Shown: in pieces, positions 24,176-36,290 of the stretch | Layout: the number at the start of each line of letters is the position of its first letter | Position numbering within the stretch: the first letter of the stretch is position 1 | Source of the DNA: Callorhinus ursinus | Lineage: Eukaryota > Chordata > Mammalia > Carnivora > Otariidae | Length of the DNA: 64,000 nt | Reading direction: 5' to 3' | NCBI RefSeq assembly: GCF_003265705.1 | Contig: NW_020312827.1 | Location: 19,803,352-19,867,351 of the forward strand | Notes under the pieces: model-generated | What the model saw: only the letters and a program-made list of their open reading frames with translations | Told to the model about the DNA's origin: nothing | Database searches by the model: none | Translations under genes and position numbers: made by a program

Positions 24176-24330
24176 AGCTCGAAACTGGGAACGATTAGCC
24201 ATTTAGAGGCCTATTAACATCAGATAGCTGGATTGAGAGTCATATAATGGAGTACTGAATCTCAATGAAAATGAAGAATGCCTAGTGAAATGTGAATTTC
24301 ACAAACAAAATGATGAATCCAAAAGAAGCC

Positions 24331-24561
24331 GGTCAGAGAGGGAGACAACCATGAGAGACTCTGAACTCTGGGAAACAAACTGAGGGTTACAAAAGGGAGG
24401 GGGATGGGAGGATGGGGTGACCAGGGGATGGGTATTAAGGAGGGTACGTGTTGTGAAGACCACCAGGTGGTGTATGCCACTAATGAATCGTTGAACACTA
24501 CATCAAAAACCAATGATGTACTATATGTTAGCCAACTGAACATAATAAAGAAAAAAAAATA
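24331..24561 (+). mobile_element. 5'-truncated L1 3'UTR
   Basis: 'GAGACAACCATGAGAGACTC', 'GGGTATTAAGGAGGGTACGT', 'GAACACTACATCAAAAACCA' and a tail AATAAAGAAAAAAAAAT match the 3' end of the twin-primed L1 at 22650-22877, with moderate divergence. It splits the 3' end of the old L1M, which continues at 24562 with 'CACATATGATATGGTTCCAT'. Confidence 0.9.
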
Positions 24562-24872
24562 CCACATATGATATGGTTCCATTTAAATAAAGTTCAAAAG
24601 TAAATAAAACCCAATTTTAGCATCTAGGGATGTGTTTTTAGGTGAGTAAATAAGTAAAAAGATAGTAGTGACAATTATTGACAAGTAAAGATTATCTTTG
24701 CAGAGAAAAAAAAAAAAAGACTTCAAAGGGGCACAAAAGAGCCTTCTGGGGGACCAAGACCTATGCTTTCCTGACTTAGGTGATTATTATCCAGGCTTCA
24801 TTTTGAAATAACTGAGCTATCCATTTTTGAGTTTCTGATGTGTGCTCTATTTTACAATAAAAGTACATTAGC

Positions 24873-26215
24873 AAACAAGAGTGAGAAACAGATTCAGAGG
24901 CAAGAGAATGAGATCACACAATACAGGCATTGGTAACAGTCTAATTTTTAGGTTTCATTTTAGATCCTAACGCCATCAGACATTAAAGTGGAAACTTAAT
25001 TTACTACCAGTAAGGTCTCATGTTTTGACTTCTGGTTCGTTCCACAAAACCGTGAAAAGCAAAACGACAGAGATTAGAATGGCTACTTTTCCTGCGCTGG
25101 TGGCTGAGGCCCCTGCAGAGGCAGATGTTCTTAAGAAATCAGTTCTTGCTGTGATAGCAGTATCAGCCTGCATGCCAGACTGAGCATTTGGAATGATTGG
25201 TCTATGTTATTTGCAGGCCATGTGGAAGCTGAGCAGAGCTGAAGCAATGATCCAAGAACACAGTGTCTGGAACTGATCACATCCTGAATCCCTGTCTCAG
25301 CCTTCTGAGTCCAATTGATCACCCAACACTGCTGTCTTATCCTTAGCTGATTACGGTGCTGTTCTATAAGACATTGATAATACTGAAGACATTTTATGGG
25401 AAACTTTACCTGATCCAAAGTGGCAGATTAGAACCACATAGCTGTGTCTTCTGAAACAGGCCATGAATATGGCAAAGAATATACTCTGTCAAGTTCCCTG
25501 TACCTTGGTAGCCAAATGATCATTCCAGTCAGCTCAACCCTATTTTCTTCAATTAGAAACATTCCATTTATAACACTCTCAAGTGCCAATTCAATGGTTA
25601 CCTTTTACTGAAACCGAATATCATCTTCTTTCTCCTATAACTCATGCCCATTCCACCCTGCAGTCTTGCTTTGTAATCACGATCCTTATGCTGCTTTTTT
25701 GGCAATCAGGCAGTTGAATCCCCATGAACAAAATCACAGTATGTTTTTTAAATAAGCAAATAAAGTAAAATAAAAAAAAGGAGTTTGGTAAGGAATACAG
25801 TGACTATAGAATGGTCTAAACACTAAGAAGCACATCTATTGACTCTGTTTTCTTTTGTTTGGCTTGTGAAAGTCCTAGCAGACCAAACTTTTAGCTAATG
25901 TGCAAAACCCAGACCACCTGTATGGGTTTACCTGCTGTCTCTAAGTGCTTTTATTAGTGAAAATGTGATTGCTGTTCTAAGGTTCTTTATACCTGCTGTT
26001 TGGTGCCTTAAAAATATCACATTCACATGATTTTTGCTGAAATTGAATCTTTCCTTTGCTGAAGGATACTACAGTCCTAATTTATCTACCTCCTCCTGCC
26101 TCCTTAGAAAAGCCCAAATGATGCCAGGTCTCTAACAATTGTAATCTCTGATAAAGGGACCAAGAGATCCACTGATAACTGCATTAGTGATGATAAAATG
26201 AATCCTGTTGACAGG
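24873..26215. other. Unassigned stretch
   Basis: No gene or repeat that I can name. 25020-25440 is less AT-rich and contains an ATG-led 34-codon frame at 25079-25180 that ends quickly; no protein family recognised. Confidence 0.35.
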
Positions 26216-27071
26216 AATTTTTTATTTAAATTCAATGTAGTTAACATAGAGCATATTATTAGTTTCAGTGGTAGAATTTATTGATTCATCAGTTGCATAT
26301 GACACCCAGGGCTCATTACATCAAGTGCCCTCCTTAATGTCCATCATCCAATTACCCCATCCCCCCATCGACCTCCCCTCCAGCAACCCTCAGCTTGTTC
26401 CCTTATAGTTAAGGGTCTCTTTATGATTTGCCTCCCTCTCAATTTTCATCTTTATTTTTTCTTTCCCTTCCCCTATGTTCATCTGTTTTGTTTCTTAAAT
26501 TCCACATATGAGTGAAATCATATGGTATTTGTCTTCAACTAAATTATTTTGCTTTGCATAATAGCCTCTAGTTCTATCCACATTACTGCAAATGGCAAGA
26601 TTTCATTATTTTTGATGACTGAATACTATTCCATTGTGTGTGTGTGACTATGTGTGTGTGTGTGTGTGTGTACACACACCACATCTTTATTCTTTCCTCT
26701 GTTAGACTTCTAGGCTCTTTCTATATTGTGACTATTGTAGACATTGCTGCTATAAACACTGGGGTGCATGTGCCCCTTCAAATTACTATGTTTGTATCCC
26801 TTGGATAAATACTTAGTAGTGCAATCGCTGTGTTGTAGGGTAGCTCTATTTTTAACTTTTTGAGGAAGCTCCATACCGTTTTCCAGAGTGGCTGCACCAG
26901 CTTGCATTCCCACCAACAACATAAAAGGGTTCCCCTTTCTCCGCATCCTTGCCAACATCTGTTGTTCCTGAGTTGTTCATTTTAGCATTCTGACTGGTGG
27001 GAGGTGGTATCTCATTGTGGTTTCAATTTATATTTCCCCTGAGTGATATTGAGCATTTTTTCATGTAATTT
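26216..27071 (-). mobile_element. L1 3' end with ORF2 C-terminus
   Basis: Begins with TTTTTTATTT (reversed tail) and continues 'TCATCAGTTGCATATGACAC', 'CAAGTGCCCTCCTTAATGTC', the ORF2 C-terminus reversed ('CCATACCGTTTTCCAGAGTG', 'CCTTGCCAACATCTGTTG') and 'TGAGCATTTTTTCATGT' at the truncated end. An imperfect (TG)n at 26635-26670 lies in the ORF2 part. Frames are broken; no clear target duplication. Confidence 0.88.
26635..26670 (+). repeat. (TG)n microsatellite inside L1
   Basis: Twelve bases of TG, an interruption (ACTA), then a perfect (TG)10 at 26651-26670, followed by TACACACACC. It expands a short TG tract native to the reversed L1 sequence. Confidence 0.9.
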
Positions 27072-30000
27072 GAGATATTTGAGACTATTCTATCTATAGT
27101 TCCTTTGTCTTCTCCTAACCCATGACAACACATACATAAGCCCACCCCTCTTTGCACAGTAAAACACACATGTTCTAAGCAAATAGCCAGGCTTGTTGCA
27201 ACACTCAGATTTTGCAAGGCAGGGAGAAGCTGCTAGAATCTGCAGAAGGGTCTAAGCTCAGGAAAGAGGTTAAGCCAGGTGTCTGGGAAAGAAAGGGAAG
27301 GATTACTGAGATGTAAGAGATGGAAACATTTCCTAGATTCTGAAAAAGGGATGGATAGTAGAGGAAAAGGTGTTCCTGCTCTTAACACCAGGATTCCCCA
27401 CTCCTAAAAATATTCCTATAAGGCCAAACATGACACAAAAGCCTAAATAAATATTGAGAAAGAATCCAGATAATAGTTCTTCAATCTCTTGCGTTTGTCA
27501 GTGATCAGTTGATGTCTGGGAACAGAGTGACACTTGGTGGACCTGGCCTCCTCTCCCTCCTGTGGACTACAGAAAGAATGACCAAAGCCCAAGCATACTC
27601 TGTTATCAAATGCACGTACATCCCATAGCTGCTCATGAAAACATCTATTCTTGCTCCTCCACCCCCTTAACCTTTTACCTTTTTCCCCCAGTGCCTATAA
27701 ACTTTAATTATCCCCACTCATCACAGTGTTGACCTTTGGCAGTCCAGGAGTCATGAAGTCATTTAGGGCATTTTCCTGGTTTGATACTAAGAGCCACTTC
27801 TTAGAGAGTTTCTGTAGTACCTGGAGCACTTCAGGCTCTTTCAAGGGGATATTTAAGCATTATTTTGAAAGTTGAAATTTCAACAAATCATCAATCTGAG
27901 AGAGACAAATTGCTTCTCAGCAAGCATAAATTATATAAAAAGATGTCACCCAAAAGCGACTTCTGACTGGGACAATTACGTTAATAACACAGAAGTCATG
28001 CAAAGGGACAACTGTTATTGGAGGGTGGGTTGGGGGGCAGCTTCTGAGTCTGAGGTTTACTTCTTAGGCAACATGTGAGCTAATATTCTAATTCACAGGA
28101 GTTCTGGAAATCAAAAGGGAAAATTGCATAAATACTAGATTGAGGAAAGCTATTCACTTTATTCTAAAGTATCTACATGCACACACTAAGCTTTTAGGCT
28201 CAGAGAGAGAGAGGGAAAAAGATTTTTGGATGCATATTAAATCTTCATCCGGCCCACATGCCCTGATTTATATTGGAAACCCCTTCCCTAGTTCTTCTCA
28301 GATTACTAGAGATTTGGTCATGTGAGGAGCTCTGAAAGGGTGTAGGACAAGGCAGGAAATCTGCCTCATGCCAGAAAACATACCAAGAATTTCAACATCA
28401 GGACCATATTTATAAGTAACACTTCTTAGCAGTATAAACTGGTAATTTTCAGATGCTTTACTGCCAATCAGTGATCACAATCACATCATTTACAGCACTC
28501 TTCCCCCGACATAAAAAGATGCCACTGGAGAGATATAATGATGCTGAATATATCAATGAGTTATAAAATATATAAGAAAAAGCTAAAAACCATTTGAAGA
28601 TTATTCCTATGCCAGCACAGTATGGATAAAACTGAAAATAGAATCTGTCAAATAGCAATTTAAGAAAATTCAATTTTCCCTGCCTTTCTCAGAGTTTCCA
28701 ACGATTTCTAGTGACTTTATGTCTCTATAACTCTTACTTCATCTGTTACGCACACACGCACCCACATTCTATCCTAACCAATTATATCTTTCTCTAAGTT
28801 TTTTCTCTTCAAATATTGTTCAAGCTTTTGAACATGATAGTAAACAAATGGAACTCACAATCTATCTCCCACTGCTCCAGGTATGGCAATAGCTGATTAG
28901 TTAATAGTGTTCTACTGATTTGCTTTTGGAAATAAAGACCTGAGTAATGGAAATGATGGTTGGGGAGTAAGAATGCAAAATAAAACACGGTGCTTCCCTT
29001 CAGGAATTTAAATCCTGGGAAATAGGGGCTAGAATTAGAATTCAGGGCCCAGAATCAAAACATACCCACTTCACAAAGGCCCTAGAAAATATGGAAAACA
29101 CTGTTTTAACTATTTTGCAAAATAGACAGTTTTTCCACAACATAAGGAGTGAGGACTATCACCAAAAAGAAGACATATTCTTTGGAGGAAAAAAAATTAT
29201 ATATACCTATACACTTCAACAGAGAGCTCACTTGAAAATAATTCTACTCCAATACTGAGTTGGAAAAATTGCTGCAAAATCCTCTAAATAATTTTTCAAT
29301 GTGTCACTAATAAGTATCTTGCAAAAAAACACAGCTATTTCATTTATATGTATATTCTTGTCAGGAGGAAGAAAACATTCAAAACCTTCTGAAATCTATA
29401 ATAATTTTGAAAATGAGCATAAAATTGAGGAAGTATACACATTGTTTTCCAAAGGCGCTATATAGCATGTAAGCTTCATCTTTAACCCCAAGCATGTAGA
29501 CAGTAATGAAAGTGTCACATAGGTTGCGAGAGTGTATTATTAAAAAACTAAAATATAAATCAAAGGAGGTAGGAATATTGCTGTAGAATTTACTGGCTGT
29601 AAGCTGTGTCTCATATTACTCATCAAAATTGAAAAAGTCATACTTATTCTCACAGGAAATTAAGGAGACTTGAAATGACTTAATGCAAGTTATTTTAATT
29701 TACAAGGTAGTTGTGTAAAAGTGAACAAATTAAATTCCCACTTTCAGAGGAAGCTGGAACAGAAATGCAGGTAGCTAAAGGGCAATAATGGAGTAATGAG
29801 ACAGCTTGAATGCTTGAAAAGTAGTTCATTTATATGACTTTTTTCCTTAGGTCTTCCCAGAGTCACAGATGTTAGGGTCAATCCCACCAGGTTGGCAGCA
29901 ATCAGAGGGTAGGCCTGGCAGGTCACTCTTCTTGAGGTTAAGAAACTAACGGAAACCATTGGCCAGAGCAGGGGGTATTCTCTAGCACATCACTGACACA

Positions 30001-30765
30001 CAGCTCATGATTTCAAGAGAAGTCCTAGACCTGGTCTACCATTCACTAAGAACCACATAAAAAAATAAATGGCCGGGCCAGGAGTTCTCAAGCCATCACA
30101 TCAAATTAAATAAAAGTCACCCAAAATCCTAAAGTACAATTCATAGATTATCTACTTATAAAAGATACTTTCAAATCAGTTCAGTGGCCTAAAAGTCATA
30201 TAATATTTTCTAATAAATATGTTTACTATATTAATGGTCCTGAGACAACTTCCCTAGAAGAAATAATGAAGTCGTCAGACAAAAAATACCCCCCAAATTT
30301 TAAATATGAAAGCTACAAAGGCAGACCAATACTTGATGTTTATTTTTGTAACTTAAATGGCAGAATAATCATTAATAACATTTCCCAAAATGGTAAAGAA
30401 ATTTTAGCAAAGCTTCATCTATATGAGTGAAATCATTCCACAAATGCCTAGGAGGGGTAGCATGCCTAGAAAATTCAGTATATACCAGAACTATGCAAAA
30501 AATACCTTATGTTTGCATGTAGACTAGAATTGGGTTATAGTCCTGTAATTATAAGTACGGCTAGCCAAATATGTACTTGCAGGTTGTTAAGTATCTCTGC
30601 CCCGCCCCCCAATTACTAAAGCCAATAGTAGCCTCCAAACCTTGTAACAACCACAAAGCCCCATAGATATCCAAGTTTCCCTTAGGAAGTAGTACCTCCC
30701 CTATTGAGAGCCACCATCCTATCCTTGGAGGAAATGATTACCAGCACGCAAGTCCCAACAGAAGG

Positions 30766-30768
<3 letters not shown>
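27072..30768. other. Long unassigned stretch
   Basis: Nearly 3.7 kb in which I recognise no exon, RNA gene or repeat with confidence. 27400-27740 (C-rich end with 'CAGTGCCTATAAACTTTAAT') has an LTR-like feel but no defining ends. This is the largest apparently non-repetitive block of the window. Confidence 0.4.

Positions 30769-30810
<42 letters not shown>
30769..30810 (+). repeat. (CA)21 microsatellite
   Basis: Perfect 42-bp CA run. Length would be expected to vary between individuals. Confidence 0.97.
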
Positions 30811-30814
<4 letters not shown>

Positions 30815-31079
30815 TAAGCACCTACACTAGCTAGTTAGTGTACTATGAACTTAAAACATTTTACTTCATTTTTCTGATAATGCTGAAAAACAGGAGATTA
30901 TACCCATTAATACATATAGAAACCAAATCCCAGAGGGCAAATAACATTTCTCTAATATGTGGCTGGTTAAGTAGCTAGTGTGTATTTGGAGTGTAGTCTT
31001 GGAGTTTTGTATATTCCATCCCACCATGTTCTTAACAATTGGCAAGAAATGCAAATTTAACAAGAGAAACTAATGAAAG

Positions 31080-31283
31080 GGACGCCTGGGTGGTTGAGTC
31101 AGTTAAGCATCCAACTCTTGATTTCGGCTCAGGTCATGAACTCAGGGTTGTGAGACGGAGCCCGGCATTGGGCTCCATGCTAGACAAGGAGCCTGCTTGA
31201 GATTCTCTCTCTCCCTCTCCCTCTGCCCCTCCCCACCTCTACCCCTCTCTGAAAAAAAGAAAAAGAAAAAATAAATAAAAGAA
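31080..31283 (+). mobile_element. Older subfamily of tRNA-Lys-derived SINE
   Basis: Head 'GGACGCCTGGGTGGTTGAGT' then 'CATCCAACTCTTGATTTCGG' and 'CAGGGTTGTGAGACGGAGCC', a body type distinct from the young copies. Tail is a mixed A-rich (AAAAG/AATAAA) run. 15-bp duplication with one mismatch: AGAAACTAATGAAAG (31065-31079) and AGAAACTACTGAAAG (31284-31298). Confidence 0.96.
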
Positions 31284-31298
31284 AGAAACTACTGAAAG

Positions 31299-31640
31299 TG
31301 ACATTACCTTGAAAGAATGTATTGATTTCTACAGGAGAAAACTAAGTTCTATAAACAGAGGATTTACGATGCAATATAAGAAATTAAACTTATGAATAAG
31401 ATTATGCCTCACAAATCCTAAATTATGGGATGACATTACACTTAGACATACCTAAGTGTAAAACTGATTGAAATTAGAAACCTACAGCTAGGCCTAATGA
31501 AAAAAACAAAAAAATAATGGAGGAAGAATTTTTAAAGTCACGTTTATTCCACAGTATAGGCCCAGCCATTCTTACTTTTAGATTTGTAAAATCCTAGTTT
31601 TAATGAACCCTTTTAGAAAACCAAAAGACATATCAATTTA
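31299..31640. other. Unassigned stretch
   Basis: AT-rich; no gene or repeat recognised. Confidence 0.35.
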
Positions 31641-32330
31641 ACTAAAACTTGCACTGAAAGGGTGTCTCCCACAACAGGCAGAAGCAACCACCTACCTCAT
31701 CATAATGATTCCAACTGGACAATCTCTCTCATCATTCCCCTCTTCATACTCTTGGAGACCTTTAAGCTATCATTTGCCTCCTTAATCACTGCAGAAATTT
31801 CTCAACTGGTCTTCCAGTTGTACCCCCATTTTAATGAGTCCTTACTCTTACCAGAAAGTTCTTTCCAAAATTCAATAGGATCTCTCCTGCTCACCATCAT
31901 CCAATTCTCCCCATCATTAACAAGATGAAGTCCAAGTTTTCTCAGTGTGGTCCCTAGGGACTTGGGTCCTCTTGACTTCAACTTTCATCATTCTTCCAAA
32001 ATGTGCTCTATCATGTAATCCTACCAACCCATCTGTAGTTACTTAGATGAGCCAGGTTCCTCCCCCAGCCAGTTTCTCCTATACTAGGTTTCTCTATCTC
32101 CAGTAAGAAGTTTCTCTCCATAATTTGCTTGGAAATCTCATACTCAACCTTTAGGAGTTAACTCCAGCTACATCTCCTCTAAGAAAGCTTGGTGGCTACA
32201 TTTCCTTCCTCTGTACGCCACTGTGGAGTACAGAGTGGTTGACTTGTTTATCTCACTCCCTACCATCAAGATCTGTGTCCCCAAAATACAGCACATTGTG
32301 AAAATTAATGAATTTTTATTGAATAAGTAG
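31641..32330 (+). repeat. L2 LINE 3' region
   Basis: Long, diverged L2: 'TCTCAACTGGTCTTCCAGTT', 'AACAAGATGAAGTCCAAGTT', 'AAAATGTGCTCTATCATG', 'CATCTCCTCTAAGAAAGCTT', 'GACTTGTTTATCTCACTCCC' occur in the order of the L2 3' end. The 88-codon frame at 31662-31928 lies in it and is fortuitous or a worn remnant of the LINE. Confidence 0.65.
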
Positions 32331-33060
32331 AAAAATGGCATCTATTTTATTCTAGAATAAAGCCATACATACCATTCTAACAATTCATTTTGACATTTTA
32401 AAGACATAGTTTTATGTTTTTAAGACATTTAAAAACAGTGCAACTGATAACTCTAATATGTTTAGGACAATATTATAAATATTTATAATAAGGAGTTATA
32501 TACATCTTTTGTTGATAGATTTATGGTGAGTTGTGTCTCAATTCTAATAAATCCATGAAATAAAAATGAATAGGCACTTTCTGGAGAACAACTAAGTCAA
32601 GGACAGTGTGTTCCACTGTTAAAAGAAAATGCAGATTTCCTATTAAAAGGCAAATCCTTCATTTCAAGAGCATGAATAAAATAGGGCTTTAAAAATAATT
32701 CCAACTGGTTAAATTTAGAGTATTCTGTGTCTATTACCTCTTCATTTGATTTGGAATTGATTAAATTTTCATTAACTTTAAGCCCTTGCCTCTTTATTAT
32801 CTCTTTTTGAGACTGTCAAAAAAGTGTCAGTAGGAATATTGAGCTTGGTAATGCCCCTCATCCTATTTAAATTATCTGTTTAGGCTGAATCTCTGGCTGA
32901 AGATAAATGTATTGATTGGTTTCCAATTACTAAAAACTATGAATTGACACAGTCTGACCATTTTCATCCAGAGACACATAAACCTCAGAAAAGCAATACT
33001 TAGAGCCATTAGTCTTTTTGATTCGAAATACACTTTGATAGTTAATACATATTATTTCTA
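32331..33060. other. Unassigned AT-rich stretch
   Basis: No gene or repeat recognised. Confidence 0.35.
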
Positions 33061-34114
33061 GGATAACCACTAAAACAGTGTAAGAAGTATAGCTAAGAAC
33101 CTAAGAAATAAAATGGAATAAAAAGTTTAATTAAAAAGGCAGGAAAGGAGTAGAGAAATAAAAGGAACTAAAAGAAAACAAATATCAAAAGGCATACTAA
33201 TGCCTAACCATATCAAGAATTACACTAAGTGCAAATGGTCTGAATACTCCAACTAAAAGGCAGAGATGGCAGACTGAATCAATAACTAAGACAACTATGT
33301 GCTGTCTATAAGAGAGCCACTTGACAGTTAAAAATACAAATAAGTCAAAGGAAATATGGAAAAAAAAGATATGCTATGTTTATATTAAGCATAAGAAAGT
33401 TGTTTTGACTACAGGAGTATCTCAAAGAATAGACTGCAGAATAAGAAACATTATCAACAATTAAGAGGGTTATTTCATGGTAAATTAGATAATTCAGAAA
33501 AGATTAAAATTCATGAAACAAAAATCTAACAATTAAAGGGAGAAATATATAAATCTAAATCAGACTGATCTAGTTGATTAAAGAAATTTAGAATACTATC
33601 AACCTAATTGACTTAATTGAGGTCATTCAACATTTCATATATAAAACAAATATGAGTTAAACATACTTTTCAATTGCACTTAGAATGCATCAAAACACAC
33701 CATACAATGGCCCTAAGAAAAGTCTCAATAAATTTCAAAAGACGAAAATTGTGTGTTAGTTATCTGACCTAAGTAGAATTGATTAGAAATTAAGACTTTT
33801 AACATATATAGAAACCTCCCAAATAGAAGTTAAATGCCATGCTTCTAAGCCTATGGTTAAAAAAATAGTGAGTTATAATAGATTTCAAACTAATAAAAAC
33901 ATGCCAAAGTATACAAGATAGTGTAGTGTTTAGAGGGAAATTTATACCTTTAAAAGGTTATATTAGAAAAGATGAGAGGTATGTAAACAATGATCTAAGT
34001 TGCCACCTTAAACTAAAAGAAAATTAAACCCAAAGTTGAAATAACCAGAGCAGAAATTAGATAGAAAACATTAAAGAAAGTTAAGAAAAATCAAATACTG
34101 GCTTTAATTGCAAG

Positions 34115-34350
34115 GCTATTAATTTCTTAGGGCTGCCATAACAAGTTACTACAAAGTAGATGGCTTAAAAAGAGAAATTTATTCTCACAGTTCCAGAGGC
34201 CAGAAATCCAAAAATCTATGTGTCTGCAGGACTGGTTTGTTCTTAAAGATCTGAGAGAATCCATTCCATGCCTATTTTCTGGTGGCTGTTGGCGATTTGT
34301 AGTATTCCTTGCCTGGTGGCTATCCTGGAACCTCTGCCTCTATCTTCACA
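34115..34350 (-). mobile_element. MLT1-type LTR fragment
   Basis: 'CTATTAATTTCTTAGGGCTG', 'AATTTATTCTCACAGTTCCA', 'TTTCTGGTGGCTGTTGGCGA' is the reverse complement of the 3' half of an MLT1 LTR. The other half is deleted. Inserted in the L1M ORF2. Confidence 0.8.
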
Positions 34351-34673
34351 AGTCAATGCTCATTGATAACAAAAACTCAAACTAGGAATAGAATTTTTCA
34401 ATCTGATAAAAGGTATCTATGAAAAGTTACAGCACTATCCTGTTTAATGGAGAATAACTACTTACCCCATATGATTGGGAACAAGTCAAGGATGTCAATT
34501 CTCACCACGTCTTTTCAACATTTTACTAGAGGTACTAGCAAGTGCATTAAGGCAAGAAAAATAGCAGACATATACAAAAATAGATATATTGAAAGAAACA
34601 TCTGATTGCATAGAGATCTACCTAAAAAGTTCTTTAAAAAAAAAAAAAAAATCTATCAAAAAACCCTGCTAGG

Positions 34674-34881
34674 GGGCGCGCCTGGGTGGCTCAGTCGTTA
34701 AGCGTCTGCCTTTGGCTCAGGTCATGATTCCAGGGCCCTGGGATCGAGCCCCGCATCGGGCTCCCTGCTCGGCGGGAAGCCTGCTTCTTCTCCCTTTCCC
34801 ACTCCCCCTGCTTGTGTTCCCTCTCTCACTGTGTCTCTCTCTGTCAAATAAATAAAATCTTTATTAAAAAAAAACAAAAAA
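34674..34881 (+). mobile_element. tRNA-Lys-derived carnivore SINE
   Basis: A box TGGCTCAGTCG at 34687-34697 and B-box-like GGATCGAGCCC at 34741-34751 give an apparently intact internal RNA polymerase III promoter. Perfect 17-bp duplication CAAAAAACCCTGCTAGG (34657-34673 and 34882-34898). Tail contains AATAAAATC and mixed A/C-rich sequence. Confidence 0.98.
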
Positions 34882-34969
34882 CAAAAAACCCTGCTAGGAT
34901 TAATAGGTGAACTGATCAGGGTCACAGACAAAACACACGGTCAATTTAAATAAAAGAATTGTATTTCTA

Positions 34970-35159
34970 GGGGCACCTGGGTGGCTCAGTCGTTAAGCGT
35001 CTGTCTTTGGTTCAGGTCATGATCCCAGGGGTCTTGGGATCGAGCCCCACATCAGGCTCCCTGCTAGGTGGGAAGCCTGCTTCTCCCTCTCCCACTCCCC
35101 CCACTTGTGTTCCCTCTCTCGCTATGTCTGTCAAATAAATAAATAAAATCTTAAAAAAT
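34970..35159 (+). mobile_element. tRNA-Lys-derived carnivore SINE
   Basis: Second copy in the same orientation, 71 bp after the first copy's duplication. Perfect 13-bp duplication AATTGTATTTCTA (34957-34969 and 35160-35172) shows an independent insertion. A box TGGCTCAGTCG retained. Confidence 0.98.
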
Positions 35160-36290
35160 AATTGTATTTCTATATGCAGTAACAAGTAATTGGAGAAGGA
35201 AATACTATTTCAAGCAGCATTAAAATAATTGAAAATAAATTTAATGGAATATATATAAGACCTCTGGCCTAAAAACTACAAAAATGGCTGAGAACAAAGA
35301 AATAAGACCTAAATAAATCGAGTTTGTCATGTTAATGGACACTACTGCTACAATGTCCATTTCCTCCTGATTGATCTATAAAGCCAATTCCATCCTATTA
35401 TAATTTGAGCAGGCTTATTTTAAAGAACCTACAAAAAGACTTGAACTTTGAAAATGCAACTCTAAAATAGCCCAAGTTCCTTCAACTCAGTAATTAAACA
35501 ACGCTATAAACATTGAACAGAAATTTGTAGGTTATTTCACAAAAGATATATATTTGGCTTATAGCCACATGAAAACCTGCTCAACAGTATTAGCTATCAG
35601 GGAAATGCAAACTCAAACCACAATGAGATACCAGCTCATACCTACTAGAACCACTAGAACGCCTAAAATTCGAAAGACCTAGGATAGCAAGGGTAGGTGA
35701 GAATGTGGAACTACTAGAATACTGGAAGTATAAAATGTCACAGCTACTTTCAGAAACATGTTGGCATTGTCTTATAATGTTAAGCATATACCTACCATCT
35801 CACCTAGCAATTCCATCCCTATTCACCCAAGAAAAAGGAAAAGTGATATCCACATAAATTATTGTACCCAAATGATCATAGCAGCTTTATCTGTAACACA
35901 AGAACTGAAAGCAAAATGACCATAAACAAGTAAAAACATAAACAAAAGGTACAACTACTCAATGACCTACCACACAGTAATGACTACAAAACAATCATGC
36001 AACCAATGATAAACCTTTCAAAAAATTACCTTGAGCAAAAGCAGCCAGGCACAAAAGTGTATTGTATGCTTCCATTCATATAAAGCAGTATAATTTGCAA
36101 AAGTTATCCATAATTATTTTAAAAACAGATCATTGGTTGCCTGAGACAGAAGACAGAGTGTGGAATAACTACAAAAGTACACAAAACTTTGAGGCAATGC
36201 AAATGTATATCTTTATAGATGTGTCAATGATATGGGTGTATGCATTTATCAACAAATTCTACACTTAACTTGTAAGTTTTATTGTTTGTG

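Larger units (their letters stand above)
20541..24872 (+). mobile_element. Ancient LINE-1 (L1M class) split by five later insertions
   Basis: Host L1 pieces in order: 20541-21638 (ORF2, e.g. 'AGATAGCATGGTATTGGTAC', 'CCCATGCATATGTGG'), 22889-22951, 23157-23327, 23544-23769, 24181-24330 and 24562-24872 (3' end). Removing the inserts restores a colinear order: the ORF2 late part 'CTTACTTGCAACATATATAA' resumes after the inserts and the 3'UTR ends near 'TTTTACAATAAAAGTACATT'. Reading frames are destroyed by stops and frameshifts. In the mammalian L1 family ORF2 encodes the endonuclease and reverse transcriptase; none of this copy is functional. Confidence 0.75.
33061..36290 (+). mobile_element. 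Second ancient LINE-1 (L1M class), ORF2 to 3' end
   Basis: Decayed ORF2 starts near the endonuclease region ('AGTGCAAATGGTCTGAATAC', 'TGTGCTGTCTATAAGAGAGC') at about 33200, passes the reverse-transcriptase region ('GGAACAAGTCAAGGATGTCA', 34470-34500) and the C-terminus ('TCAGGGAAATGCAAACTCAA', 35597-35616) to a 3'UTR ending near 36290 ('GATCATTGGTTGCCTGAGAC'). Interrupted by an MLT1 piece and two SINEs. All frames are broken. Confidence 0.75.

Noticed and set aside
25079..25180. ATG-led short frame in less AT-rich DNA
   Set aside because: Only 34 codons, no family resemblance, no transcript evidence; a retrocopy could not be shown.
27400..27740. LTR-like C-rich segment
   Set aside because: No TG...CA ends, no duplication and no family landmark I could name.
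34687..34751. Possible tRNA-Lys gene (A and B boxes)
   Set aside because: Part of a SINE with a target duplication; no complete cloverleaf or anticodon arm as in a functional tRNA.
34657..35172. Repeated similar units that might suggest an array such as CRISPR
   Set aside because: They are two SINEs with separate duplications; the genome is mammalian.
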